The notes: generated by a model from the sequence alone, not told the origin. Counted from the stretch's first letter, positions 44,891 through 57,970 are shown. The stretch is DNA of 64,000 nt from Blepharisma stoltei (GCA_914767885.1 CAJZBQ010000047.1:62001-126000), one strand, 5' to 3'. A program made the numbers and translations.

Positions 44891-45636
44891 TTTCGTCATC
44901 CTACAAAGCTTGCAATCATTTTTTGGTATTAATTAAAAATATTAGGAAAAAATCAAGATCTCAAAAGCGCTTTTACTTTTTTTAATCAAAAAAGCTGCTT
45001 TTAACGGATTTTAATTTATTGAAGATAGCTAAGCTATTTTTATTTTTATCTAATTTTAATATATTTTGTAATGTAAAAACTCTAAAATTATATTGACTAG
45101 GAGGAACCTAGTAACTTAACTTAATTCTTTATATAGTATTAAAATCAATTATTTGATGCTTCGAAGCATCACTTTTATATTTATTTTAATGTTAATTTCT
45201 AATGAAATTTGTTTTTCATATACTTTGGATTTTTATTTCTGACCCTAGTTATTTTTGATTTTTTTGAACGTTTTTAAAAAGTATCAATTGATAAATAACA
45301 AATATTATGATTCAATACTGGGATTAATCTTTATATATTGCAATGCAATTGATGAATGATCATATAATGCTTCAGTAATCATTTTATTTAAATTTAGATT
45401 AAAATGGTCTTTGCATCTCTCCCTAAAATCTTAAGATATTTTTAAAATCTCAATGAGGGAATTTTTAATTATCATATCTATACAGACACAAATATTAGTA
45501 GCAAGATAAAAATTTTTGCTAATTAATAAAAAATGATTTTCCTTTTTTATAAAGAATATTTACCATTTCTGAAGGATTTTATTTATAATTTTATCTTATT
45601 CCATTTTATCTTAAATTAAATTCACGTAAATTAGTA

Positions 45637-46350
45637 TTAACTATCACGAATAATTTGGCTAATAATGGTAACTACATCATCTAATACTCCAGTAAGCATA
45701 TGATCACAATTTAACCCAAAATGTCCTTTACATCTCCCTCCAAGCTCTTTTACAAACTCTAAAGAATCTGAATATTCTATGTTCTCATCATCGTATCCCT
45801 GAAGAATATAAATATTGTTTCGTGCCCTCTGACAATAATATTTCATATCAATTTTCAATATTTCTTGAATCATTTTTCTTGTGCACCCAAATGCGTAGCG
45901 CAGTACTTCTCCATTTGAATTAATAATTGCGTCACGCTGCGCCATATAGTCTGGGATAAGTCCCTTAAAAAATACAGGAGCAATAGCAATTATGGTTTTT
46001 ACCTCACCGTATAAGGCAGAATAAATAATTGAGACACTTGCTGACTTTGAATGCCCGATAATACCTTCAACTATATAGCCTCGGGATACTAAAAATTTTA
46101 CAACATCGTCTATGTCTCCAGCTTCACTAATATGGCCTGCATAAGTAAATTCTCCATCACTTTTTCCGTTCCCTGGAAAATCGAACCGAAAAGTGTTAAC
46201 TTCTAAATTTTGGCTGAAAAAACTGTAAATAAGAAAATCCATGTCGAAAAACACCGATTGGAGGACTATATAAATTCTTTTGTCTTCTGGATTTTTTATG
46301 GAAAATTTGTAAGCCAATTTCAAACCGTTCCGATTTGTAAAGGTTTCCAT
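45637..46350 (-). CDS. Alpha/beta hydrolase, array copy 5
   Basis: 237 aa (METFTNRNGLKLAYKF). Nucleophile GHSKSA is kept; the acid-loop HG is QGYDDENIEY and His is in NCDHMLTG. With 300 bp of upstream flank it is almost identical to the 48014 unit, indicating a recent tandem duplication of about 2.4 kb. Confidence 0.85.
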   Translation of the reverse strand: METFTNRNGLKLAYKFSIKNPEDKRIYIVLQSVFFDMDFLIYSFFSQNLEVNTFRFDFPGNGKSDGEFTYAGHISEAGDIDDVVKFLVSRGYIVEGIIGHSKSASVSIIYSALYGEVKTIIAIAPVFFKGLIPDYMAQRDAIINSNGEVLRYAFGCTRKMIQEILKIDMKYYCQRARNNIYILQGYDDENIEYSDSLEFVKELGGRCKGHFGLNCDHMLTGVLDDVVTIISQIIRDS

Positions 46351-46610
46351 GTTTATGATTCTTATAACTGATATTTTTAAACTTTGCAATTAGATAAATC
46401 AGACTTAGCTTTAAGAAATGTAAATTTTTATATAAATGGCAGACTAAGAGTTTTTGCTGACTCTAAAGTGCTTCATTGCTCAAAATTTATTTTTTCTGAT
46501 TATCAGCTTCCTATTTATTTAATTTTTTGTAATAATATAAAAAGTTTTCTACCAAATTCCAAGACCCAATTTTTGTTGTCTGATTTTATCTATTTTATAA
46601 CGAATTTTAA

Positions 46611-47330
46611 TTATTTAGACATAATATTTTCAATAATTCCAGCTACTTCATCAAACACCCCAAAATATAAATGATCGCAGCTTAGCGTGAAATGCCCCCT
46701 GCATTTTCCTTTTAAAAATCGTACATACTCTAAAGAGCCTGCATAAAGACAAATTTCATCAATATCTCCGTGGATAATATAAATATCTCCTTGAACTCTT
46801 TCACAGTAGTATTTCATATCAAGGTTTACAGTTTCTTCAATCATCTCCCATGTTAGTCTTAGTTGTCTTCCAAAAGCAGTATGCATAATTTCTTTATTTT
46901 GTCTGGTAGCTTCATAGAATTTTTGCATAAAGCTTTATAAAACATTCATATGAAATCTCGCAGATATTTTTACAATTTTTTTAACCTGTCCATACAAGGC
47001 AGAGCAGATATACCAGTCACTCATAAATATCTCAATACAGTCTTTTTATTTTGCTGTTATACAGAATTGATATAATTACTCCGATCACATCCTTTGACAT
47101 TCCAATAATTCCTTCGGCTTCAAATCCTCTTGAAACTAAAAATTTTACAGAGTCTCAATATCACCTGCATCCCTTGTATAGCTCCAAAAATAAAACTCCC
47201 TTGGCTGTTTTCATTTCCAGTGTATTCGAATTTAAATGTATTTACATTTAAATTTTCGTGGAAAAAATTGCATAAGATGTCAGTATTGAACAATTATCCA
47301 GATCCTTTTTTCATCAGGTTTTTTTATCGA
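46611..47330 (-). pseudogene. Alpha/beta hydrolase, broken copy
   Basis: The C-terminal 105 codons are open (YCERVQGDIYIIHGDIDEIC, CDHLYFG). Upstream the gene is disrupted by frameshifts around the nucleophile region and lacks a proper N-terminus. It is the partner of the intact IES-containing copy at 48988. Confidence 0.7.
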
Positions 47331-47359
47331 AATGATAAGAGATATAAATAAATAGATTT

Positions 47360-47515
47360 TAAGCTTTAGCTTGTTTAGATTTAGATTAGATTATGATGGG
47401 TTTTTAAAGCCTCACTTTCTGAAGAGCTGTGCATTCGGCAGCTAACGCCGCGGGGTGGCCTTCCTCGGTTTTTAGGTACAGACATTTTCTCTCCTGATAT
47501 AGGGAACTCTAAATA
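47360..47515 (-). mobile_element. G+C-rich retroposon-like fragment with TTAGAT tail
   Basis: A TTTAGATTTAGATTAGATTA run adjoins a G+C-rich block (TTCGGCAGCTAACGCCGCGG). This matches the tail-plus-body layout of the family 2 SINE-like element at 22936, in reverse orientation. Confidence 0.5.
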
Positions 47516-48013
47516 GCTTAACTTAATTCTTTATATAATATTAAAATCTATTATTTGCTGCTTCGCATTATCATTTTATATTTATTTTAATGTTAATTTC
47601 TAATGAAATTTGTTTTTCATATACTTTGGATTTTTATTTCTGACTCAATAATTATTTAGCGTTTTTAAAAAGTATTCAATTGATAAATAACTAATATTAA
47701 GATTCAACCACTGGGATTAATCTTTATATATTGCAATGTAATTGATGAATTATCAGATAATGCTTCAGTAATCATCTTATTGAAATTTAGCTTAAAATGG
47801 TCTTTGCATTTCTCCTGAACTCTTAAGATATTTTTAAAAAATCTAATATAGGATGCAGATACAAATATTAGACTAGGCAAGATAAAAAATTTTTGCTAAT
47901 TAACAAAGGATAATTTTCTTTTTTATAAAAAATATTTACCATTTCTGATAGAATTTTATATATAACTTTCTCTTATTCCATTTTCTCTTAAATTAAATTC
48001 AAGTAAATTATTA

Positions 48014-48727
48014 TTAACCATCACGAATAATTTTGTTAATAATGGTAACTACATCATCTAATACTCCAGTAAGCATATGATCACAATTTAACCCAAAATG
48101 TCCTTTGCATCTCCCTCTAAGCTCTTTTACGAACTCTAAAGAATTAGAATAAGCTATGATCTCATCATCATATCCATGAAGAATATAAATATTACCTCGT
48201 GCTCTTTGGCAATAATATTTCATATCAATTTTCAATATTTCTTGAGCCATTTCTCTTGTACACCCAAATGCGTAGCGCACTATTTCTCCATTAGAACTAA
48301 TAATTGCGTCATGCTGCGCCATAAAGGCTGGGAGAAGTCCATTAAGAAAATTTGGAGCAATAGCAAATATGGTATTTACCTCACCGTATAAGGCAGAATA
48401 AATAATTGAGACAGTTGCTGATTTTGAATGTCCAATAATACCTTCAACTATATAGCCTCGGGATACTAAAAATTTCACAGCATCATCTATGTCTCCAGCT
48501 TGACTAACATGGCCTGCAAAAGTAAATTCGCCATCACTTTTTCCATTCCCTGGAAAATCGAACCGAAAAGTGTTAACTTCTAAATTTTGGCTGAAAAAAC
48601 TGTAAATAAGAAAATCCATATCGAAAAACGCAAATTGGCAGACTATATAAATTCTTTTGTCTTCTGGATTTTTTATGGAAAATTTGTAAGCCAATTTCAA
48701 ACCGTTCCGATTTGTAAAGGTTTCCAT
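48014..48727 (-). CDS. Alpha/beta hydrolase, array copy 7
   Basis: 237 aa, uninterrupted. GHSKSA nucleophile, HGYDDEIIAY acid loop, NCDHMLTG histidine. Very close to copies 4 and 5; differs mainly in the lid region (NFLNGLLPAFMAQHD). Confidence 0.85.
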   Translation of the reverse strand: METFTNRNGLKLAYKFSIKNPEDKRIYIVCQFAFFDMDFLIYSFFSQNLEVNTFRFDFPGNGKSDGEFTFAGHVSQAGDIDDAVKFLVSRGYIVEGIIGHSKSATVSIIYSALYGEVNTIFAIAPNFLNGLLPAFMAQHDAIISSNGEIVRYAFGCTREMAQEILKIDMKYYCQRARGNIYILHGYDDEIIAYSNSLEFVKELRGRCKGHFGLNCDHMLTGVLDDVVTIINKIIRDG

Positions 48728-48987
48728 GTTTATGATTCTTATAACTGATATTTTTAAACTTTGCAATTAGATAAATCAGACTTAGCTTTAAGAAATGTAA
48801 ATTTTTATATAAATGGCAGACTAAGAGTTTTTGCTGACTCTAAAGTGCTTCATTGCTCAAAATTTATTTTTTCTGATTATCAGCTTCCTATTTATTTAAT
48901 TTTTTGTAATAATATAAAAAGTTTTCTACCAAATTCCAAGACCCAATTTTTGTTGTCTGATTTTATCTATTTTATAACGAATTTTAA

Positions 48988-50109
48988 TTATTTAGACATA
49001 ATATTTTCAATAATCCCAGCTACTTCATCAAACACCCCAAAATATAAATGATCGCAGCCTAGCGTGAAATGTCCTCTGCATTTTCCCCTTAAAAATTGTA
49101 CATACTTCAAAGAGTCTGCATAAGGACAAATTTCATCAATATCTCCGTGGATAATATATATATCTCCTTGAACTCTTTCACAGTAGTATTTCATATCAAG
49201 GTTTACAGTTTCTTCAATCATCTCCCATGTTAGTCTTAGTTGTCTTCCAAAAGCAGTATAATAATTAGAAATTTTGCTTATTCGCTCCGAATTTTAGATA
49301 ATTTTTGGAATCCTATAAAACCTGTAATCATTTTCGCCATTTATATTTAAATTATTAGAAAGAAATCAAGAGCTAAAAGTGCCTTTACTTTTTTAATCGA
49401 AAATAGCTGCTGCTCATAAAAACTTTAATAGAAAAGAGATTTTATCCTATTTTAGAAGGTAAAAACTCTAAAATTAGGAGGAATCTAAAAGTAAAATATT
49501 TAATATACTATATGCATAATTTCTTTATTTTGCCTGGTAACTTCATATACTTCTTGAATAAAGCTTGGTAAAACATTCATCTGAAATCTCGCAGATATTG
49601 TTACAATTTTTTTAACCTGCCCATACAAGGCAGAGTACATATACCAGTTACCCATAAATATATCAATGCAGTCTTTTTATTTTAGCAAATACTTAGAAAT
49701 AATAAATAAAAATAATTATTTTGCTGTTATACAGAATTGGTATAATTACTCCAATCGCATCCATTGACATCCCAATAATTCCTTCGACGTCAAATCCTCT
49801 CGCAGCTAAAAATTGTACAGCGTCGTCAATATCGGCTGCATCTCTTGTATAACCCGCAAAACTAAAACTGCCTTGGGAGTTCCCATTTCCAGTGTATTCG
49901 AATTTAAATGTATTTACATTTAAATTCTCGTGCAAAAAATTGCATAAGATAAAAACTTCTGGAGGCCACTGTTGAATAATTATCCAGATCCTTTTTTCGT
50001 CAGGTTTTTTCATTGAAATGTTACAAGCTAATTGAAAATCGTTTCGATTTGTAAAATAAGTCGGATTGCGGCTGATTTGACCAGAAAAACTTTCTAAAGG
50101 CATAGACAT
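48988..50109 (-). CDS. Alpha/beta hydrolase, array copy 8 (two IESs)
   Basis: 257 aa after removing 254-bp and 94-bp segments. Starts MSMPLESFSGQISRNPTYFT. The nucleophile elbow is GMSMDA, Ser retained in an unusual context. Acid HGDIDEICPY and His GCDHLYFG are present. Paralogue 46611 lacks the 254-bp IES and gives the empty site. Confidence 0.8.
49257..49510. other. IES, TA-bounded, in hydrolase copy 8
   Basis: 254 bp. The paralogue near 46883 reads AAGCAGTATGCATAATTTC without interruption; here the same sequence is split at its TA. A degenerate relative of the IES lies at 44890-45110. Confidence 0.92.
49636..49729. other. IES, TA-bounded, in hydrolase copy 8
   Basis: 94 bp. Removal joins GVIIPILY to SALYGQVKKIV, the family sequence after the nucleophile, in frame. 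Confidence 0.82.
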
Positions 50110-51216
50110 AATAGGTTTATATAAAAAAATTATTTTTTATTGAATTTGCTTAATTAAGCTACGTCACTTTTATTTTACAATTAATTCAAAACGTATCAAG
50201 GCTAATTGCTCGTTTTAATATCTTCACAATAGTTTCTAATTTCTTTCGCCCTTTTTTATGAATTTATGAAATAAAATTTATTAAAAGATGCATTCTTATT
50301 AAAACATTCTGATTATATATATAATTATAATTAAACAGCTGCATTTAAGAATGTAAATTTTATAATTAAATTAATTAATCTTCGATTATTTGAGAAAAAG
50401 AGCGTTTCTTGGCTTATGGCTGAAGGAATTTGCAATCCTGTATATCTGCCCCTAAATTTATTATTTCAATTAATTTCATAAAATTAATCAAATCTTTAGG
50501 CTGAATTAATAAAATGTTTGAACCTTATTATAATTACATTAATTAGAATTATTGAGAAGCTCTTTTATCACATTCATCTGATAATTTCTTTAATTTGCCT
50601 AGAACCTCTTCTTTGCCAGCAGATCTTGGCACATCAACTTTATTTTCACTATAAGAAATAGTTAGTTATCTATCAAAACTGTTATCTTCTCCTTTTGTAA
50701 TTGCAACAAAAATTAGATAAAATGCGATAGTTAAATAGAAAAGTCAAGGCTAGAAATAATGTCACATCAGAGAAAATAAATTGGTTTCAGGTAAAGTATT
50801 TTTTGGAAAAAGTGGAAATAATAAATAACTCTAAGATAGAAATTTTAAAAAAACGACAGCTTCTCATTTGCCTCAAGCTCTATTTCTATAAATAAAAGTA
50901 CTTTATATAAAATGCATATAGAACTTCTATAACTTGAAAACTTCTTTGTGAAAGCAAAAGAGATTTATCCGAAAATTTGAGCAAAAATGCCACTGAGCCT
51001 ACAAATTTAGTTGCATATACTGACAATAACAACAAATAAGTCTTATATTTCAGGCCTTTAAGCCTCGTGGCTCATCTAGTTTTTCCATTTTTTGTTTGAA
51101 ATCACTTTGGCAAGCCTCTTCCTGAAAATATCAGGATCGGGAATCGATAAGGCTTTGTAAAACACTAAGGAATATTTTTACTATCTTTATTAATTTTCTA
51201 AATCATAATATATGTA

Positions 51217-51990
51217 TTAATTTTTCGAAATAATATCTTCAATTATCTCAATAATCTCATCAAAAACACCAATGTATAAATGATCACAGTTAAACGTAAA
51301 ATATCCTTTGCATTTTACATTTAATGCTTTAACATATTCTAAGGAATCTGCAAAAGGGCACATTTCGTCCTCATTGCCATGGAAAATATAAAAGTCTCCT
51401 TGAGCCCTTTCACAATAAAATTTCATATCAGTATTTATTGTCTCTTCTACCATATCTCATGTAAATTTCCACCGAGAACCAACGCCAGTATGAATAATTT
51501 CTTTTTCGCGTCGAGCGATTTCTGTCGTTTCATGCAAAAAGAATGGCAAAACATTCATATGAAATCTTGCTGATAATACAATGATATTTTTTACTTGTCC
51601 ATATATAGCAGAATAAATAATCACGCCTTGTGCAGCTTTTGAGTGTCCTATAATTCCTTCTACTTCATATCCTTTGGAATTTAAAAAATTTACAGCATCG
51701 TCAATATCGTTTGCATCTCGGGTTAAGCCTCCAAATGAGTGCTCTCCTTGGCTGTTTTCGCAGCCTGTGTAATCAAATTTAAATGTATTTGCGCTCAGAT
51801 TTTCATGCAAAAATTGATTTATTATAAAAAGCTGGGAAGGCCAGTTTTCACAAATAATCCAGATCTTTTTTAGTTTAGGATTTTTTATCAAAATGCTGTA
51901 AGCTAAGCTCAGACCACTTCGATTTGTAAAATAGCTAATAGTGTTTCCCATAATTCGGCCTATTAGTCCACTATCAACAATGTTAGACAT
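51217..51990 (-). CDS. Alpha/beta hydrolase, array copy 9
   Basis: 257 aa read through one TGA as Trp (WKFTWDMVEET; paralogues have TGG). N-terminal extension MSNIVDSGLIGRIMGNTISY. Nucleophile GHSKAA, acid HGNEDEMCPF, His NCDHLYIG. Second subtype. The intergenic 50115-51210 holds no gene that I can see. Confidence 0.83.
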
Positions 51991-52920
51991 ATTAGCATTA
52001 TAAAGATAGCTGTAACAGCTTTTTTATTTTATAATTAAGAATTTAAGCGTCATCTATGATGCATCTCATTCTGAGAATTTATAATGGCTACTTTAAATAG
52101 ACAGGCTCTGAAATTAATTCACCATATAATCAAGCTTAGAATAAATTTTTACGTTATCATTTCAATCTCTTTCTAGCCTCCATTCGCCAAAAAAACTTTT
52201 GCTGAATAGCTAAGGCTTGAGTAAGAGGTTTATTAATAGCTCAGAATTATTGTAAATTAAATAAAAAAATATTAAGATAAGTCTCAATAATGTTGCAGTA
52301 AAGAGTCTTTGGACAGTTGAGACGGTAGAAGCATAGTTTTTATCAGAATAAAAAGAATAATTTAGGCTAGCCTTAGCACAAGGTCTGCCCTATTAAAATT
52401 CCACGTTTAGCAGAATTTATGAATAAACTGATAGATTAATGTTATCTGAAGGTTTTAGTGCCCGATATTTTACTTTATCCTTTATTCTATAAAATAACCG
52501 ATATTTGCTATGTTGATTGTTTGGAAATTTCATCTTGATTTTGCCATCTTTACAATTAATATCTATAATATCCCTGTATTAATTACCTATTTGCTCTCAA
52601 TCTAATAATAAAGCTACAATTAAATAATGGCATTAAAAGATAAAAAACTTGTAGATATTTCTTGCAGTCAGAAATGTTTTATTTCATTTAGACTTTAAAC
52701 ATTTACAAAGTATAAATTTATTTGAAAGCAATTTTTAAATAATTTCTTTTAACTACTTACCAGTAGAAGTTTTATTTATTAAAAGAAGCAGACTCCTTTC
52801 TCATTAAATTCAATGGGAAACTCAAAATTCTAAATATTTCAGTATTTAAGAATCGAAAATCCAAAGCATATTACATAAAAATGAATTACCTATCTCTTAT
52901 TAATGTAATAATAAATTTAT

Positions 52921-53637
52921 TTATGATATGACCCGTTCAATAATTTCTAAGACCTCGTCTAAAATCCCAATTAAACAATGATCACAATCAAAAGAATAGG
53001 TGCCTTTGCATTTATCATTCAATTCTCATGCAAGCTCTAAGCACTCTAAATATGGGCAAAATTGATCTTCTAGCCCATAAATTACATAAATATTTCCTCT
53101 AGCTCTTTCACAAATTTTTTTCATATCAATGCTTTGCACTTCTCTTATCATTTCTCATGTGAAATTTCAATCTTCCCCAAAAGCATTATAAACGATTTCG
53201 CCGTTGTTTTTGAGAGTTTCAAAGTTTGAACTTAAAAAGTCAGGGAATTCGCTCATATTAAATTTTGGCGATACTGATATAATATTTTTGACTTCACCAT
53301 ATAGTCCAGCATACAGAATCACGCTTGTTCCATATTTTGAGGCTCCAATAATCCCATCGACTGAGTATCCTTTAGATGTCAAAAATTTGACAGTATCATC
53401 TAAATCATCTGCGTCCTTAGTATACTTGTAAAACACTCTTTCCCCTTGACTTCTTCCTTCACCAGTTAAATCAAGCTTACAAACATTTGCGTCGAGATGT
53501 TGATAAACGAAATCAGAAAAGAAGAATATCTCGGATGGGTATAGTGCACACACAATATAAATTTTTTTATCATCTGGGTATTTTATTGAAAGGTTGCAAG
53601 CCAATTGCAGTCCATTGCGATTTGTGAAATACTCCAT
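52921..53637 (-). CDS. Alpha/beta hydrolase, array copy 10
   Basis: 238 aa after reading three TGA codons as Trp (GEDWNFTWEMIREV, LAWELNDK). It starts MEYFTNRNGLQLACNLSIKY. Elbow GASKYG keeps Ser. The acid loop is YGLEDQFCPY, with HG changed to YG, and His is in DCDHCLIG. It is the most diverged member and marks the end of the array. 51995-52915 and 53640-54205 show no genes. Confidence 0.83.
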
Positions 53638-54211
53638 AACGTTATTTATTATATTCTTGAAGGAGAAATATATGATGAAAACATTATTCTTAATTCAGCA
53701 TTAGATTTATTTGGGATATCAGTAATAGAAACTATATTTAAAAAGTAAATTAAAAATAAAATATCAGTGAAATAGCTAATTAATCATTAGTAACTTAAAA
53801 CACCTTTCAAATTTGATTACACAACAAATTGAGGTCTTTTTTTGGTTTAAAAGCAAAATAAATATTATTTTTTGTAAATGAAGGAAATTTCAGTCGCCAA
53901 GATTAATATCAACCAATTTTTTTATCATTAAATTTTCCATTTTAAGTTTAAAAAAGGAAATAGTTAATATTAGAAAATTGATATATCAGGCTTGCTTATT
54001 TTTTTGTTAAAAGTGCTGAATGTGATCTTCCTTTTCATAAATGATTTTGTGTTATAAGGTATAATTAAGAATCGAATGGTATAAAAAAATTTTGAATGCC
54101 TAAAATTTAGAAACACCCTAAGCCAAGACTCCAAATACATGGTAACAAAGAGAAAATTAACTATAAATATATATCAGATTACGATGAATAATTTCTTATG
54201 CAATTAATTAT

Positions 54212-57200
54212 TTAGTAGTATTCGCAGCCATCATTCCTCGTTCCTGAAATGTAATGACTTCCACGAGCTAATTCATAAGTTTTTGATACCTCTTGGCCTT
54301 TTTCTTCAATATGTCTCTTAAAACTATCAGCATCATCTCTCCAATTTGACAAATTATTTATATAGTCAATTTGTGATTTGTTTATTTTCGTAAAAAAGGC
54401 ACCAAAAAGTGCATTCTCAATTAATTTCTCACCTTCATTTTTGATAGGATATTTAAGCTCAGCAAGAAATTCTCTGTTTCCAGGCATTCCACTAAGAAGT
54501 GGCGTTTTTCTTGATTTTAGAGTTTTTTTTTTTGGGTTATAAGATCCCTCATTATATTTTTTCATTGCATGCGCTGCTTCGTGAATAAATGTTATTTTTC
54601 TGGCACAAGACTTTAAATCATCATTCTGAGACAAGCTTGGATGTAGTAAAATAGTTCCACCAAACACTGTCATTCCACTAACTTCCCATTCTTATAAACA
54701 AATTCTTGCTGATTTTTTAAAAAAAAATAGTAATTTATCTGGTTATTTTGGATGATTTCCAATAATCGATCTATTCATATAAAATTTATTATTTGAAAAT
54801 TTTGTGCCAAAATATCCCACGAATAAGCAATTACTGGGAGTAAGATTATCTGGGATGTTCGCAAAATATGTTGTTTCAGCTAAATTTCCAATGTTTTCAT
54901 TCCAAATATTCTCATTTAAAAAGGCTCCTCTAGCAGGCGTAGAAAATAAAATTGTTGTAAGTTCTTCTTTTTGAGTCTTATTCAATTTTTCTGGGCTTCT
55001 AAAATGCAATTTAATAGCTCTCTGTTCGCATTCAGTAAAAAAATCTGCATTTTCTTTATTTAAAGTTCCGCTAAAAAGTCTTGTCAGATGAGATGCTAGA
55101 TATTGCTTTAAAATAAAGTGTTCAGTATCATCGCTAAATACCATTTTGTGAAGCAATGAATTCCTAAATTCTTCTAACTTGTTTGCTTGATCTTCTCTCC
55201 TTGTAAAACAAATATTCCAAGACGAATCACCAATAATTCGCTGATCCCCTGTCAAAGCTCCTTCTATGAACCAGTTTAAATTTTCTTCTTCGCTTTCTAG
55301 GGAAATAATTTTCATAGAAGTATCTTTTATCTCTTCCATAGTTTCAAGTTCAATGATATTTATTACTTTATCTTCTAACTCTTGCAGCTTCTTTTTTAAT
55401 TTATTTGCATTCTCTTTAAAAAATTCAGTCAAGGAGTTTTTGATTAAGCATATAAAATATTTAGCAATTGTTACTCTGTTTTTGCTGTCCTCATAACTAA
55501 TTTTATTGAAGTTAAAATCTTCGAGGTATTTTATGATATCTCCATAAAATGAAATCAACATTTCAACATCTTTACCCCTTATTATAGAATTATATGTGCC
55601 TATAAAATCTTCAAATTCGTTAACAGCAAGATAATTAAATTGATCTTTTCTATTAATTTGTAATTTCTTGATTTTTACAGCCAATGTATTAGCAGCTGCT
55701 ATTAATTCGCTCTTTTCTAGTAAATTTTCATTGTCAGGGTCCAGATTAACTTCTTCATTTATAGATTTCTTCAAATTACTCCATCTAGGGATAAGATGTC
55801 TATTTAAATAATCGTTAAAATCACTTTGAATAGTAGGCAAATATGAAAAAGTAGCTTTGAAAAAGTCTAAAATTTCAATTTTTGTCCAATTATTTATCTC
55901 TTCAAACTGAGAAGTAAATGACTGTAAATATTGCTGTATCTTTTTAATTTTTCATTCTTGTATTCTATTTCGATCTAAGTATAAGTATAAAGCTAGCATT
56001 TGTACATGACTCTTAGCCCGCTCTAAACTCTTGTCTTTTACACTCGGAAGAGTTTCGAAAAAAGTGTCTAGCAAGTTATATCAACGGTCTGATCTTGTTA
56101 ACTGCGCGTTAATTATATTTTCAATAGGCAGTATAAGTTGATCTATAACCCCTTCTACTTTGATGAATTCATCTAGTTTTATATCTTCAAAAAGTGTACT
56201 TGCTGATGTTTTAGCAATATTTGAAGTATAAATGAACAATACTTCTAAAATTTTATTCATCATGCCAATACTTGCTTTATCATTCATATTGGCCAAATAA
56301 TTTGAATTTAGATAATTATAAGATATTTTTAGGACTTCTTCTCTTGATGTAAAAAAGTCGAGCAAAGGATAAAAATTCCAATAAAAATAGTCATGAATTA
56401 TTTGGCACAGTTTTTCGATAGTGCTTTGCTCAAATTTGATATGATTGGCTAAACTTAAAACATTCGAAAATGTGTGCCATGAGCAAATATTGTCAATCAG
56501 GTTATTCAATATTAGCTCTCGCAGAAAATTGAACTCTATTTTAAAGAATTTTAGGGCCTCACAACTAAAGGAAAAAAACTCATCCGCACACTCATTTCTA
56601 TCGTTTGCAAAGTTCATCAAAAATTCTGATGTTTTGATCAAATTTCATGGGCCTAACTCTCTGATGAATTTCAATCTTTCTTGCGAAAATTTTAAAACAA
56701 AAGAGAAATAAGTTGCAAAACTTACGATTTTTTCTTTTACTTTTAGGCTTTCACTTACATCTGAATCAGACCTTGTCATCCAGTCATAAATTTCGTTTGA
56801 TTCTAAAAGCCCAAAAACTTGATTCGCAAACCTTTCTTCGAGATTGTCGATTGGAGATTTTATAAGCAGAGACAGAATTGACAGTTCATATCCAGACTTT
56901 AGAAGTTCCTCCAAATGTTTGAATTTTATCTTGTCCTTCCTATTGTAAGCTAAACAGTTTATCACCCTAAAATATTCTGAGATGCTAGTAGCATCATTAT
57001 TTTCAATCATCGATCGAATATTTTCTTCTGACTCCCTCTGTATGCGAACAAAACTATTAGAAAAAATTCTTATTTTTGCAGCAAAGCTCACCCTCTGAGA
57101 GAATAAAAATTCTCTATGAAATAAAATTGATATATAAGTGATATAATGAAATCTCTAACTATTTATGTTTATTTGAATTGGGATTATTTTAAATTTGAAA

Positions 57201-57410
57201 AAATTTTACTATATAATTAAAAATACAACCCCTCTGTAAGAAATTTTTATTCGCTTACGGAGGAGGGAGTGAGTAATTTTTTAGGCTGAACTCTGGGATT
57301 TTTAGATAATCCAGGCTTTTTATATTCGTATTATTGTACCAACTCCTGATTATTTCATGATTTTCGAGTAAAAAAATCTTTAGCGCTTCATTTGGATCTA
57401 ATAGTGACAT
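54212..57410 (-). CDS. HExxH predicted metalloprotease, copy D (two IESs)
   Basis: After removal of 54679-54840 (TA-bounded) and 57030-57270 (TCA-bounded) the frame is 931 aa, against 929 aa for the intact copy at 7253. It starts MSLLDPNEALKIFLLENHEI. It contains HEAAHAMKKYNEGSYNPKKK and the conserved Glu in GEKLIENALFGAFF. TGA codons read as Trp occur where sisters have Trp or TGG (GPWNLIKTSEF, SDRWYNLLD). Helix-rich N-terminal two thirds, no recognised domain. Probably functional in the macronucleus. Confidence 0.78.
54679..54840. other. IES, TA-bounded, in HExxH copy D
   Basis: 162 bp with weak inverted ends (ACTTCCCA, TGGGAG). Copy E reads CCACTAAGATTATC at 58433 without it. Copy F has the same IES at the same site, enlarged by nested elements. 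Confidence 0.93.
57030..57270. mobile_element. CTCCC-family element with TCA boundary, copy D
   Basis: Inverted ends ACTCCCTCTGTATGCGAAC and TTCGCTTACGGAGGAGGGAG belong to the CTCCC family, but the flanking direct repeat is TGA/TCA and not TA. Copy E near 60797 has the uninterrupted text (AATACTCAGAAGAAAATATT in gene orientation). Removal keeps the frame. Confidence 0.82.
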
Positions 57411-57970
57411 ATTGGGAATATTATTTATAAAAGATCTAAAAACTATTATTTTTCTTTTAATTAGAATAATTTATTTGACTTAAAGAATTTTTGTGTTAAA
57501 TATAATTTATTTCCTTACTCAATAATTTAATTTTTCGAACTGTTGATTAAAGGCTGAGGATAGATCAATCAACTTGCGACTGTCATGTAATAATTAAAGA
57601 ATTGTAATTGCTCAATATCCTTTTAAAAGGAAATAATAGCAGGCAAAATAAACATTTTAAAATAACATATCCTTTATAAAGAAATAGAAAAAATAATTTT
57701 TATCAATTATAAATTTTAATGAGCATTTTTGAGGATAAGCTTGGAAATATATCAGAATTTCTTCTTTTGTATTTTGGTTCCATTCACTATTTTACAATTT
57801 TAAATAGAAATTCTTTTATCGCCTCATATGGATCTAATAGTGGCATATTAAAATTATATTTTTAAAAGATTTAGAAACTCCTTAAGCTAAGACTCAATAT
57901 TTATGTTCAACAGAGTTAAAATATAGTCTCTATTTTATTCCTATTGATAATTTCTTATGCAATTAATTAT

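Noticed and set aside
46384-46674. 96-codon plus-strand ORF, repeated identically at 48761-49051
   Set aside because: It lies in the flank between duplicated hydrolase genes and owes its identity to the recent 2.4-kb duplication. It overlaps the 3' end of the opposite-strand hydrolase and has no coding features.
39527-53637. CRISPR or other direct-repeat array
   Set aside because: The periodicity comes from tandem gene duplicates of 2 kb or more and not from short spaced repeats; the sequence is eukaryotic.
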